Part shown: piece after piece, positions 51,701 through 64,000 of the stretch
Layout of the letters: every line of letters begins with the position of its first letter
How positions within the stretch are numbered: the first letter of the stretch is position 1
Assembly: GCA_964019155.1 (NCBI GenBank)
Contig: OZ025245.1
Span: forward strand, 6,573,223-6,637,222
Direction of reading: 5' to 3'
Source: Osedax fenrisi
Taxonomy: Eukaryota; Annelida; Polychaeta; Sabellida; Siboglinidae
Length of the DNA stretch: 64,000 nucleotides
Translations under genes and position numbers: made by a program
The notes under the pieces: model-generated
Seen by the model: only the letters and a program-made list of their open reading frames with translations
Databases searched by the model: none
What the model was told of the DNA's origin: nothing

Positions 51701-54700
51701 AAATATATTTGTTCTTAATTATATATTTTTTATCATATGTGTACTCTGGGGTACCCCTTTTTATTTAAGTTTTATTTAAGTTTTATTTATTTTATTTTAA
51801 TAAATTGTCCAATATATATAAATAATTACGGTATTAATAATTTATTAATAATTTGTATAGTATATAAGTTATTATATTTAAAAACAGAATTACAATTTTA
51901 GTATTTATAAAAAAATTATTTATTTATAATTTTTATTCTTAACCTTTATTTTTTATTTTACTTTCAAAATTTATTATACATACATTAAATACATATTATC
52001 TTATATAAGCATATGAATACATGAAATATTTGGAATGTGACACTTATACTATTGATTTGTGGCACTGGATTGATATGGCTCCCTTAATAAATATGTCCGT
52101 ATATAGTTGGCAGGAATGTTACAACATTGTATGTCTCACTATAGATTGGCAGATTTGTTATTGTTGATGTTCCATTAACTGTGCGCCTACGGGTATGCCT
52201 AGTCCTCATGTCTACGTATCATTTGTCACCACTTCTATTATTCCAGGATTCGATACAACATATTTTCTAATTAAGTTTAGTAGATGTATACTTTTTTTTT
52301 GTTTAATTTTTTTTTCAAATTCATTTTAATCTTTTATAAAAAATATATTTGTTCTTAATTATATATTTTTTTATCATATGTGTACTCTGGGGTACCCCTT
52401 TTTATTTAAGTTTTATTTAAGTTTTATTTATTTTATTTTAATAAATTATCCAATATATAAATAATTACGGTATTAATAATTTATTAATAATTTGTATAGT
52501 ATATAAGTTATTATATTTAAAAACAGAATTACAATTTTAGTATTTATAAAAAAATTATTTATTTATAATTTTTATTCTTAACCTTTATTTTTTATTTTAC
52601 TTTCAAAATTTATTATACATACATTAAATACATATTATCTTATATAAGCATATGAATACATGAAATATTTGGAATGTGACACTTATACTGTTGATTTGTG
52701 GCACTGGATTGATATGGCTCCCTTAATAAATATGTCCGTATATAGTTGGCAGGAATGTTACAACATTGTATGTCTCACTATAGATTGGCAGATTTGTTAT
52801 TGTTGATGTTCCATTAACTGTGCGCCTACGGGTATGCCTAGTCCTCATGTCTACGTATCATTTGTCACCACTTCTATTATTCCAGGATTCGATACAACAT
52901 ATTTGCTAATTAAGTTTAGTATACTTTTTTTTTGTTTAATTTTTTTTTCAAATTAATTTTAATCTTTTATAAAAAATATATTTGTTCTTAATTATATATT
53001 TTTTTATCATATGTGTACTCTGGGGTACCCCTTTTTATTTAAGTTTTATTTAAGTTTTATTTATTTTATTTTAATAAATTATCCAATATATATAAATAAT
53101 TACGGTATTAATGATTTATTAATAATTTGTATAGTATATAAGTTATTATATTTAAAAACAGAATTACAATTTTAGTATTTATAAAAAAATTATTTATTTA
53201 TAATTTTTATTCTTAACCTTTATTTTTTATTTTACTTTCAAAATTTATGATACATACATTAAATACATATTATCTTATATAAGCATATGAATACATGAAA
53301 TATTTGGAATGTGACACTTATACTGTTGATTTGTGGCACTGGATTGATATGGCTCCCTTAATAAATATGTCCGTATATAGTTGGCAGGAATGTTACAACA
53401 TTGTATGTCTCACTATAGATTGGCAGATTTGTTATTGTTGATGTTCCATTAACTGTGCGCCTACGGGTATGCCTAGTCCTCATGTCTACGTATCATTTGT
53501 CACCACTTCTATTATTCCAGGATTCGATACAACATATTTGCTAATTAAGTTTAGTAGATGTATACTTTTTTTTTGTTTAATTTTTTTTTCAAATTAATTT
53601 TAATCTTTTATAAAAAATATATTTGTTCTTAATTATATATTTTTTATCATATGTGTACTCTGGGGTACCCCTTTTTATTTAAGTTTTATTTAAGTTTTAT
53701 TTATTTTATTTTAATAAATTATCCAATATATAAATAATTACGGTATTAATAATTTATTAATAATTTGTATAGTATATAAGTTATTATATTTAAAAACAGA
53801 ATTACAATTTTAGTATTTATAAAAAAATTATTTATTTATAATTTTTATTCTTAACCTTTATTTTTTATTTTACTTTCAAAAATTATTATACATACATTAA
53901 ATACATATTATCTTATATAAGCATATGAATACATGAAATATTTGGAATGTGACACTTATACTGTTGATTTGTGGCACTGGATTGATATGGCTCCCTTAAT
54001 AAATATGTCCGTATATAGTTGGCAGGAATGTTACAACATTGTATGTCTCACTATAGATTGGCAGATTTGTTATTGTTGATGTTCCATTAACTGTGCGCCT
54101 ACGGGTATGCCTAGTCCTCATGTCTACGTATCATTTGTCACCACTTCTATTATTCCAGGATTCGATACAACATATTTGCTAATTAAGTTTAGTATACTTT
54201 TTTTTTGTTTAATTTTTTTTTCAAATTAATTTTAATCTTTTATAAAAAATATATTTGTTCTTAATTATATATTTTTTTATCATATGTGTACTCTGGGGTA
54301 CCCCTTTTTATTTAAGTTTTATTTATTTTATTTTAATAAATTATCCAATATATATAAATAATTACGGTATTAATAATTTATTAATAATTTGTATAGTATA
54401 TAAGTTATTATATTTAAAAACAGAATTACAATTTTAGTATTTATAAAAAAATTATTTATTTATAATTTTTATTCTTAACCTTTATTTTTTATTTTACTTT
54501 CAAAATTTATTATACATACATTAAATACATATTATCTTATATAAGCATATGAATACATGAAATATTTGGAATGTGACACATATACTATTGATTTGTGGCA
54601 CTGGATTGATATGGCTCCCTTAATAAATATGTCCGTATATAGTTGGCAGGAATGTTACAACATTGTATGTCTCACTATAGATTGGCAGATTTGTTATTGT

Positions 54701-57700
54701 TGATGTTCCATTAACTGTGCGCCTACGGGTATGCCTAGTCCTCATGTCTACGTATCATTTGTCACCACTTCTATTATTCCAGGATTCGATACAACATATT
54801 TTCTAATTAAGTTTAGTAGATGTATACTTTTTTTTTGTTTAATTTTTTTTTCAAATTAATTTTAATCTTTTATAAAAAATATATTTGTTCTTAATTATAT
54901 ATTTTTTTTATCATATGTGTACTCTGGGGTACACCTTTTTATTTAAGTTTTATTTAAGTTTTATTTATTTTATTTTAATAAATTATCCAATATATATAAA
55001 TAATTACGGTATTAATAATTTATTAATAATTTTTATAGTATATAAGTTATTATATTTAAAAACAGAATTACAATTTTAGTATTTATAAAAAAATTATTTA
55101 TTTATAATTTTTATTCTTAACCTTTATTTTTTATTTTACTTTCAAAATTTATTATACATACATTAAATACATATTATCTTATATAAGCATATGAATACAT
55201 GAAATATTTGGAATGTGACACTTATACTGTTGATTTGTGGCACTGGATTGATATGGCTCCCTTAATAAATATGTCCGTATATAGTTGGCAGGAATGTTAC
55301 AACATTGTATGTCTCACTATAGATTGGCAGATTTGTTATTGTTGATGTTCCATTAACTGTGCGCCTACGGGTATGCCTAGTCCTCATGTCTACGTATCAT
55401 TTGTCACCACTTCTATTATTCCAGGATTCGATACAACATATTTGCTAATTAAGTTTAGTAGATGTATACTTTTTTTTTGTTTAATTTTTTTTTCAAATTA
55501 ATTTTAATCTTTTATAAAAAATATATTTGTTCTTAATTATATATTTTTTATCATATGTGTACTCTGGGGTACCCCTTTTTATTTAAGTTTTATTTAAGTT
55601 TTATTTATTTTATTTTAATAAATTGTCCAATATATATAAATAATTACGGTATTAATAATTTATTAATAATTTGTATAGTATATAAGTTATTATATTTAAA
55701 AACAGAATTACAATTTTAGTATTTATAAAAAAATTATTTATTTATAATTTTTATTCTTAACCTTTATTTTTTATTTTACTTTCAAAATTTATTATACATA
55801 CATTAAATACATATTATCTTATATAAGCATATGAATACATGAAATATTTGGAATGTGACACTTATACTATTGATTTGTGGCACTGGATTGATATGGCTCC
55901 CTTAATAAATATGTCCGTATATAGTTGGCAGGAATGTTACAACATTGTATGTCTCACTATAGATTGGCAGATTTGTTATTGTTGATGTTCCATTAACTGT
56001 GCGCCTACGGGTATGCCTAGTCCTCATGTCTACGTATCATTTGTCACCACTTCTATTATTCCAGGATTCGATACAACATATTTTCTAATTAAGTTTAGTA
56101 GATGTATACTTTTTTTTTGTTTAATTTTTTTTTCAAATTCATTTTAATCTTTTATAAAAAATATATTTGTTCTTAATTATATATTTTTTTATCATATGTG
56201 TACTCTGGGGTACCCCTTTTTATTTAAGTTTTATTTAAGTTTTATTTATTTTATTTTAATAAATTATCCAATATATAAATAATTACGGTATTAATAATTT
56301 ATTAATAATTTGTATAGTATATAAGTTATTATATTTAAAAACAGAATTACAATTTTAGTATTTATAAAAAAATTATTTATTTATAATTTTTATTCTTAAC
56401 CTTTATTTTTTATTTTACTTTCAAAATTTATTATACATACATTAAATACATATTATCTTATATAAGCATATGAATACATGAAATATTTGGAATGTGACAC
56501 TTATACTGTTGATTTGTGGCACTGGATTGATATGGCTCCCTTAATAAATATGTCCGTATATAGTTGGCAGGAATGTTACAACATTGTATGTCTCACTATA
56601 GATTGGCAGATTTGTTATTGTTGATGTTCCATTAACTGTGCGCCTACGGGTATGCCTAGTCCTCATGTCTACGTATCATTTGTCACCACTTCTATTATTC
56701 CAGGATTCGATACAACATATTTGCTAATTAAGTTTAGTATACTTTTTTTTTGTTTAATTTTTTTTTCAAATTAATTTTAATCTTTTATAAAAAATATATT
56801 TGTTCTTAATTATATATTTTTTTTATCATATGTGTACTCTGGGGTACACCTTTTTATTTAAGTTTTATTTAAGTTTTATTTATTTTATTTTAATAAATTA
56901 TCCAATATATATAAATAATTACGGTATTAATAATTTATTAATAATTTTTATAGTATATAAGTTATTATATTTAAAAACAGAATTACAATTTTAGTATTTA
57001 TAAAAAAATTATTTAATTATAATTTTTATTCTTAACCTTTATTTTTTATTTTACTTTCAAAATTTATTATACATACATTAAATACATATTATCTTATATA
57101 AGCATATGAATACATGAAATATTTGGAATGTGACACTTATACTGTTGATTTGTGGCACTGGATTGATATGGCTCCCTTAATAAATATGTCCGTATATAGT
57201 TGGCAGGAATGTTACAACATTGTATGTCTCACTATAGATTGGCAGATTTGTTATTGTTGATGTTCCATTAACTGTGCGCCTACGGGTATGCCTAGTCCTC
57301 ATGTCTACGTATCATTTGTCACCACTTCTATTATTCCAGGATTCGATACAACATATTTGCTAATTAAGTTTAGTAGATGTATACTTTTTTTTTGTTTAAT
57401 TTTTTTTTCAAATTAATTTTAATCTTTTATAAAAAATATATTTGTTCTTAATTATATATTTTTTATCATATGTGTACTCTGGGGTACCCCTTTTTATTTA
57501 AGTTTTATTTAAGTTTTATTTATTTTATTTTAATAAATTGTCCAATATATATAAATAATTACGGTATTAATAATTTATTAATAATTTGTATAGTATATAA
57601 GTTATTATATTTAAAAACAGAATTACAATTTTAGTATTTATAAAAAAATTATTTATTTATAATTTTTATTCTTAACCTTTATTTTTTATTTTACTTTCAA

Positions 57701-58996
57701 AATTTATTATACATACATTAAATACATATTATCTTATATAAGCATATGAATACATGAAATATTTGGAATGTGACACTTATACTATTGATTTGTGGCACTG
57801 GATTGATATGGCTCCCTTAATAAATATGTCCGTATATAGTTGGCAGGAATGTTACAACATTGTATGTCTCACTATAGATTGGCAGATTTGTTATTGTTGA
57901 TGTTCCATTAACTGTGCGCCTACGGGTATGCCTAGTCCTCATGTCTACGTATCATTTGTCACCACTTCTATTATTCCAGGATTCGATACAACATATTTTC
58001 TAATTAAGTTTAGTAGATGTATACTTTTTTTTTGTTTAATTTTTTTTTCAAATTCATTTTAATCTTTTATAAAAAATATATTTGTTCTTAATTATATATT
58101 TTTTTATCATATGTGTACTCTGGGGTACCCCTTTTTATTTAAGTTTTATTTAAGTTTTATTTATTTTATTTTAATAAATTATCCAATATATAAATAATTA
58201 CGGTATTAATAATTTATTAATAATTTGTATAGTATATAAGTTATTATATTTAAAAACAGAATTACAATTTTAGTATTTATAAAAAAATTATTTATTTATA
58301 ATTTTTATTCTTAACCTTTATTTTTTATTTTACTTTCACAATTTATGATACATACATTAAATACATATTATCTTATATAAGCATATGAATACATGAAATA
58401 TTTGGAATGTGACACTTATACTGTTGATTTGTGGCACTGGATTGATATGGCTCCCTTAATAAATATGTCCGTATATAGTTGGCAGGAATGTTACAACATT
58501 GTATGTCTCACTATAGATTGGCAGATTTGTTATTGTTGATGTTCCATTAACTGTGCGCCTACGGGTATGCCTAGTCCTCATGTCTACGTATCATTTGTCA
58601 CCACTTCTATTATTCCAGGATTCGATACAACATATTTGCTAATTAAGTTTAGTAGATGTATACTTTTTTTTTGTTTAATTTTTTTTTCAAATTAATTTTA
58701 ATCTTTTATAAAAAATATATTTGTTCTTAATTATATATTTTTTATCATATGTGTACTCTGGGGTACCCCTTTTTATTTAAGTTTTATTTAAGTTTTATTT
58801 ATTTTATTTTAATAAATTATCCAATATATATAAATAATTACGGTATTAATAATTTATTAATAATTTTTATAGTATATAAGTTATTATATTTAAAAACAGA
58901 ATTACAATTTTAGTATTTATAAAAAAATTATTTATTTATAATTTTTATTCTTAACCTTTATTTTTTATTTTACTTTCAAAATTTATTATACATACA
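42745..58996 (-). repeat. Satellite right array, main part (25 full cores)
   Basis: Core markers GCGCC(TACGGG) at 43291, 43924, 44548, 45180, 45820, 46462, 47095, 47733, 48357, 48998, 49622, 50264, 50902, 51543, 52183, 52822, 53457, 54095, 54719, 55361, 56001, 56640, 57276, 57916 and 58555; spacing is 624 to 642. Length classes come from one or two copies of AAGTTTTATTT and from GTAGATGTATAC versus GTATAC. Linked variants (CTATTG/CTGTTG, TTTTCTAA/TTTGCTAA, AAATTGTCC/AAATTATCC) mark higher-order units: 47733-48998 and 48998-50264 repeat as dimers, and 55361-57276 and 57276-58996 as trimers. The 60-64 codon frames in the linkers are not genes. The array ends inside CATACAC at 58996. Confidence 0.97.
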
Positions 58997-58999
58997 CTC

Positions 59000-59530
59000 A
59001 TAAAAATAACTTGGTCAAGTGACTTATATACTATATTATGTTAGTCAATCGACCCATATTTAAGTAAAATTGTTCACTTGACCAATATTTATTTTTGAAT
59101 GTAAGTCAATTTGATATTATTTAGTTGATGTATATTATATATTAGTCAGTTGACCCATATTTTCTTTTAATATTAGTCATACGATCAATATATATTAAAT
59201 GTTGGTCATATGATAGATATATAATAATATGTTGATCAATTGACCAATTAATAAATATAAGTTTGACTTACATTGATTAAATGTTGGTCAATTGATCAAC
59301 ACATTATTATATATCTATCATATGACCAACATTTAATATATATTGATCGTATGACTAATATTAAAAGAAAATATGGGTCAACTGACTAATATATAATATA
59401 AGTTTGACTTACATTGATTAAATGTTGGTCAATTGATCAACACATTATTATATATCTATCATATGACCAACATTTAATATATATTGATCGTATGACTAAT
59501 ATTAAAAGAAAATATGGGTCAACTGCCTGA
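59000..59530. repeat. Palindromic TTGACC-rich element with duplicated arm
   Basis: 59135-59248 and 59283-59397 are near-perfect inverted copies around a ~35-base spacer; the right arm with the spacer end (GTTTGACTTACATTGATTAA) is then repeated directly at 59401-59521. Many short motifs of the type GGTCAATTGACC, GTCAGTTGACC and GGTCATATGA occur, each itself nearly palindromic. This could be a fold-back transposon or a hairpin-primed duplication. No coding frame. Confidence 0.85.
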
Positions 59531-59892
59531 TAAATAATATACATATATTAAATATTAAATATATCTGTGTATACACTTATATTTATTAATATATTTAAAA
59601 TTTGTTAACAATATTTAATAACTAATAATCATATTATTAATATTATCATATCACTATTATTACCAACCATTCTAATAATATCAACATAATAAAAGCATAA
59701 TATACTTTTAAAATTAATAGTAGCATAATAATAGCATAATAGAATTTAAATGGCAACATAACAGCAGCATAATATCATGACAAATTAATAGCATAATAGA
59801 CATTCAATGGCAACATAATAGAAGCATAATAGCACAATGTAAACATTTGAAGCTATTATGTTATTATTATGAGTCTATTACTGTTAGCTGGG
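59531..59892. mobile_element. Fold-back MITE family (CCCAGCAAACAG ends), 5'-truncated copy
   Basis: From about 59690 the sequence has GCATAATAGCAGCATAAT-type repeats and ends TCTATTACTGTTAGCTGGG at 59892, matching the ends of the copies at 60763-61227 and 61649-61961. Its left end is not clear. It abuts the LINE fragment starting at 59893. 59531-59690 is AT-rich DNA with nothing recognisable. Confidence 0.7.
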
Positions 59893-60293
59893 AAGATCCA
59901 ATCGATATATGGAATAAGGGTTGTATAATACCTATACCATATAAGGGATATCTGAGCTATACACACAACTATGTGACATTACTTTAACAGCTAGTATCCT
60001 TTTCATCGATTTCTCCAAAGTTTTCGATTCCATACATCGAGGAAATATGGTAGAGATACCTAATGCGTATACGCACCATATATGGTATAGCAGATGAGAT
60101 TATAATAACATAAACAAAACTAAATCTATTGTGAGAACTGATGATGGAGATACTGAATTTATAAAAAAATCTGGTGGAGTTTTTCAATGTGATACACTAG
60201 CCCCTTTTCTGTTCATAAATTGTCTTGACTATGTTTTGAATACATTTTAGAAAGTTGCCGAAATATTGATATTTGTTTACCCTCATTGAGAGA
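59893..60293 (+). mobile_element. RTE-type LINE reverse-transcriptase remnant, copy A
   Basis: The plus strand gives, with frame changes, GCIIPIPYKG, then FIDFSKVFDSIHRGNMVEI (the 'F.DF.KAFDS..R' block), KSIVRTDDGDTEF, GVFQCDTLAPFLFINCLDYV (the 'GV.QGDTLAP.LF...LDYV' block). These are consecutive RT blocks of RTE-clade LINEs. Stops and shifts (for example after VTLL) break it, and Gly of QGD is changed to Cys. It is a dead fragment. Confidence 0.85.
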
Positions 60294-60450
60294 ACACTGT
60301 TAAAAATAAAAGGTTGAATCAAGGAAATAAAATGGTTGAATGCTCTATTTACCTATTCAACCTTTGTAAAAGGTTGAGTCAACAATATACTATCCATTCA
60401 ACCTTTTAATAAAAAGGTTGAACGAACATAATTATGATTCAACCTTATAT
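60294..60450. mobile_element. Small element with AAGGTTGAAT inverted repeats
   Basis: Six occurrences of AAGGTTGA or TTCAACCTT in alternating orientation within 150 bases (AAAAGGTTGAATCAAGG at the left, GATTCAACCTTATA at the right). It interrupts LINE copy A at the point where copy B continues (CATTGAGAGAAGG). A short fold-back MITE is the best reading. Confidence 0.6.
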
Positions 60451-60689
60451 TTTATAAATTAATCTACTATAGTATATATATATATATATAGCATGTATAT
60501 ATTTGTAGCTGCATATTATTTACTTCTATATATTTATATCTGAAAATATATTTTAATATATTTTATATCTATATATAGATAGTCATTTGAATACATTTAT
60601 ATATTTAAATATTGAAAACATATATGTACCTAATTACTAGTATTATTCATTCTATTATTATTCATCCTAATACCGTTTCTATAACTGAT
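60451..60689. other. AT-rich stretch
   Basis: A short TA run near 60475-60490 and AT-rich sequence. Nothing recognisable. Confidence 0.5.
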
Positions 60690-60762
60690 AACCAATCGAT
60701 ATATGGAATAAGAGTAGTATAATACCTATACCAAAGAAGGGATATCTGAGCTATACAAACAA

Positions 60763-61227
60763 CCCAGCAAACGTAATGGCATAATAATAGCAGCATAACA
60801 GCATATGTAATAGCATCAAATGTTTACATTGTGCTATTATGCTGCTATTATGCTGATATTAAATGTCTATTATGCTGCTATTAATTTGTCATGCTATTTT
60901 GCTGCTGTTATGCTGCTATTTAAAGTATATTATGCTAATATTATGCTGCTATTAATTTAAAAGTATATTATGCTGCTATTATGCTGCTATTCTAATAACA
61001 GCAGCATAATAGCAGCATAATATACTTTTAAAATTAATATCAGCATAATATTAGCATAATAGACTTTAAATAGCAGTATAACAACAGAAAAATAGCATAA
61101 CAAATTAATATCATCATAATATACATTTAATAGCAGCATAATAGCAGCATAATAGCACAATGTAAACATTTGAGGCTATTATATATGCTGTTATGCTGAT
61201 ATTATGCGGTTATTACTGTTTGCTGGG
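60763..61227. mobile_element. 465-bp perfect-type fold-back MITE in LINE copy B
   Basis: It begins CCCAGCAAACGTAATGGC and ends GTTATTACTGTTTGCTGGG. The two halves are inverted copies centred at about 60995 (GCTGCTATTCTAATAACAGC), made of GCAGCATAATA repeats. The insertion splits LINE copy B between CAAACAA and AACTACG, with a possible 2-base AA duplication. Confidence 0.85.
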
Positions 61228-61648
61228 AACTACGTGGCATTACTTTAACAGCTACTACCTTTTTATCGATTTCTCCAAAGCTTTCGATTCCATACATCGA
61301 GGAAATATGGTAGAGATACATAATGCATATACGCACCATATATGGTATACCAGATGAGATTATAAAAAAATACAAACTAACTAAATCTATTGTGAGAACT
61401 GATGATGGAGATACTGAATTTATAAAAATATATTGGAGTTTTTCAATGTGATACACTAGCCCCTTTTCTGTTCATAAATTGTCTTGACTATGTTTTGAAT
61501 ACATTTTAGAAAGTTACCGAAATATTGATATTTGTTTACCCTCATTGAGAGAAGGATCAAAGGATAACCAGCAATACAAATTATAAATGTTGACTATGCG
61601 GATGAACTAGTTATAGTAACTTATAAAACCAACGAATTAATAATACTT

Positions 61649-61961
61649 CCCAGCAAACAGTAATAGCTTCATAATAGCAACATAATAGTATATATAATAG
61701 CCTCAAATGTACACATTGTGCTATTATGCTTATATTAATTTGTCATTCTATTATGCTACTTTTATAGAATAGCAACATAATAACAGCACAATATACTTTA
61801 TAATTAATTGCAGCATAATAGCATAACAAATTAATAGCAGCATAATAGACATTTAATGGCAACATAGGCAACCTAATAGCAGCATAAGGGCACAATGTAA
61901 ACATTTGAGGCTATTATATATGCTATTATGTTACTATTATGAGGCTATTACTGTTTTCTGG
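61649..61961. mobile_element. 313-bp copy of the same fold-back MITE
   Basis: It begins CCCAGCAAACAGTAATAGC and ends GGCTATTACTGTTTTCTGG. The interior has the same GCATAATAG motifs in both orientations but is shorter. It splits LINE copy B a second time, directly after the YADE box. Confidence 0.85.
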
Positions 61962-62500
61962 ATTGTACATAAAATGTAACATAATGTAAAAGAAATTGGG
62001 CTATAAATACTGGAAAGATGGAATTCATCAGTATAAATCAAGGAAAAAATTAAGTTATCAAAAACCTAAACGGTAATAATATTAAAGAAGTTTCTGATTT
62101 TAAGTATCTTGGAAGCTACATTCAGTCAACAGAAAAATATATCAATATCAGATTAGTTAACATCTGAGAAGTCTTAAATGAGATAAAATCATATTTAGAT
62201 CAAGACTACATGATAAAATGAAAAGAAACTTTTTAAGATTAAGTGTGAGTCGATTATGTTAGCTGGAATCTAACAAAAGAGATTGAAAAATACTTAAAAT
62301 AATACAAGAAATCACACTCGAATGCTACGTGCTATTTTTCTGGGCACTGTTGGAAAAAAGGACGATATCGCAGGACCAACTTATGGATGGTACACTATGT
62401 GATGTATACGATATAAAAAAGTCGATGAAATATAGAGATGGTTAGAGGAAGATAGTCTAAAACTGCCGGACAAGTTCTACATGTAGGGTAAGGTATATCA

Positions 62501-64000
62501 CTAATAATCTCAAGTATTATATATATATATATCTTTTATAGTGTATTTTAATAATATATGCAATTATTTATATTATATTAATTTGATTAAAAATTAATGT
62601 TCATAGATATTAAATGATCATATTATTTATATATATATATATATATTAATTTAATATTTCATATATATTTACGATATTTTAGTTGTAATCTATGATACAA
62701 CATAATACATTATCATTCATTATTATAAATCATTACATACATAATCAATTATGTATTCCTTATAAATTATAATTTATAATTAAACGTTCTAAAATGTTAG
62801 TATAATTTTACAAGCTATTGTATATTGTTAAATATTTTAAATCAAAGATTATTATTATATTATTGTTTACCTTTATTTTTATCTTTGACCTTTATGAAAA
62901 TATTCAGAAATAAATACAAGGTAAATAATCTAAACTTTTAAATAACCGTATATTAAATATAAGATTTGTACATTTATCATTCTATATAGTTTATATTTAT
63001 ATATTAAATAACATGAATACAATAGTTAATGTTACATAATTAGTGATACAATAATACTCTATTTATATATTATTCGAAAATGTGCGATATTCATGGGCGA
63101 TAATTATTTAATATTATGTATATATTAATTTAAATATGATTATTAAATGTTTATATAAAATGTATTAGAATATAAATAGAGTATTGTATTCGTAACTTTC
63201 CATATTAACATCGGTTAATCTGATATATGGTACATGACTATTTATATACAAGGCAATTTCAAATTGCCAATTTGTATACATTTTCTAAAGTAAGCTTATC
63301 AGCTAAAAGCAGCTTAAGCTGCTTAGCTTTATTTAAAAATCGCAAAGCTTTTTAAATTATAAACTGATGCATAATACAATTTATATTTTAGTTTTTACAA
63401 ATGTGTATTTAAACTAAAATTATTGTCAAAATATGTCACAAATTTAATCACTGTATGCATATTTTTCTCATTCAATGCATACTCTTTTTAATTTAATTTA
63501 ATTGATAAATCGTTAATATTTGTTGCATATTTTTGATCATAACTTTGATATTGATAACAATTTAAAAAAACATAAATATGAATTGCATTATATAATTTAA
63601 TAAGCTTTACAATGATATCAATTTTATAATAATAACACCAATGAAATATATAATGCTTATGTTTAAACATGCTCCGCACATGCAACTGATTTATATATCC
63701 CAGATTTATAAGTAATACTTATTAAGTATTAATAAATAATATATTAATATTTGTTAACGACTTCATTATTTAACCATTATATATATATAATATATAATAT
63801 AGTATCATATGTATGACTTAATATATAATCGTACAAATAATATGAAAGTTTAAATTATAAATTACTATGATATTGATTAGTAATATTATCATTAATATTT
63901 ATATACAAATTAGGTATATATAAATATGCTATAATGTATTATTACATTACTAGTTTAAATATGATATAATATTTATGTCTAAACATGCTCCTCACATACA
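62501..64000. other. AT-rich stretch with short direct repeat at the end
   Basis: No coding-like frame. AT runs near 62518-62531 and 62625-62645. A hairpin at 63302-63331 is built on the perfect palindrome AGCAGCTTAAGCTGCT. TTTAAACATGCTCCGCACAT at 63661 is nearly repeated at 63978 (CTAAACATGCTCCTCACAT), about 315 bases apart, so another tandem repeat may start here. Confidence 0.6.

Larger units (their letters stand above)
60690..62500 (+). mobile_element. RTE-type LINE remnant, copy B, split by two MITEs
   Basis: The pieces 60690-60762, 61228-61648 and 61962-62500 join into one LINE. They read IIPIPKKGYL, then FIDFSKAFDSIHRGNMVEI near 61262, TLAPFLFINCLDYV near 61458, VDYADELVI near 61589 (the 'YADD' box with Asp to Glu), and after the second insertion EVSDFKYLGSYIQST near 62091 and RYRRTNLWMV near 62368. 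All are RTE RT and C-terminal blocks. Frameshifts and stops are frequent. It is a dead copy of the same family as 59893-60293 and longer at its 3' side. Confidence 0.85.

Noticed and set aside
44084..56994. Recurrent 60-64 codon frames starting MFLIIYFF on the plus strand
   Set aside because: They lie in the AT-rich linker of the satellite, occur in only some monomers, shift with one-base changes in a T run, and consist of AT-codon residues. They are not genes.

Overview
The window is very AT-rich, intron-rich, repeat-dominated eukaryotic nuclear DNA. Long AT, TAG/TAA and CA microsatellites, minisatellites, small fold-back transposons, RTE-type LINE remnants, a Ty3/gypsy remnant and spliced exons of a MOLO1/TPM-like secreted-protein gene all point to an invertebrate animal. 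I cannot name the species from the sequence. No rRNA, tRNA, CRISPR array or prokaryotic operon is visible, and most ATG-to-stop open frames here are by-products of repeats.

Region 1 (1-16.2 kb) holds the only gene I could rebuild. It runs on the minus strand and most of its exons are under 140 bp, so simple ORF calling misses them. Exons at 16067-16110, 13934-14007, 13248-13285, 12844-12921, 12110-12191, 9174-9306 and 6778-6905, with a possible last exon at 3365-3503, join with compatible phases. Together they spell the hallmarks of a MOLO1/TPM-like domain: AWTIS-N-YPDP, a C then VCDPD, an IDKLVR helix, GYKVGVAVLKNL, LGTCDNDLLIVY and FYTSVGNSAARLL. The copy carries lesions: a TGA where the family has Trp, a stop or frameshift in the fourth exon, and a TG instead of AG acceptor. 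It is probably a pseudogene or a poorly assembled gene. Several introns are filled by minisatellites that begin within a few bases of the splice sites. On the plus strand at 4.2-5.3 kb lie two decayed, mutually related coding-like segments of unknown family.

Region 2 (16-22 kb) is AT-rich DNA with candidate terminal-inverted-repeat elements (14.86-15.96, 16.88-17.33 and 20.41-21.53 kb) and the first, diverged pieces of the satellite that dominates the rest.

Region 3 (19.6-59 kb) is a satellite domain. The left array (22.2-34.1 kb) has 12 nearly identical 674-bp monomers in blocks of 2, 4 and 6, separated by two nearly identical ~2.3-kb spacers. The right array (39.8-59.0 kb) has at least 27 monomers of 624-662 bp of the same satellite family in the opposite orientation. 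Between them is a ~5.7-kb AT-rich centre whose outer parts are themselves inverted copies (36.17-36.83 versus 38.74-39.64 kb). The whole is a ~37-kb imperfect palindrome centred near 37.8 kb. The right array is interrupted by a deleted Ty3/gypsy element (41.35-42.3 kb).

Region 4 (59-64 kb) is a transposon graveyard: a palindromic TTGACC-rich element, two copies of one RTE LINE, and fold-back elements nested inside them. The last 1.5 kb is plain AT-rich DNA with a short direct repeat.
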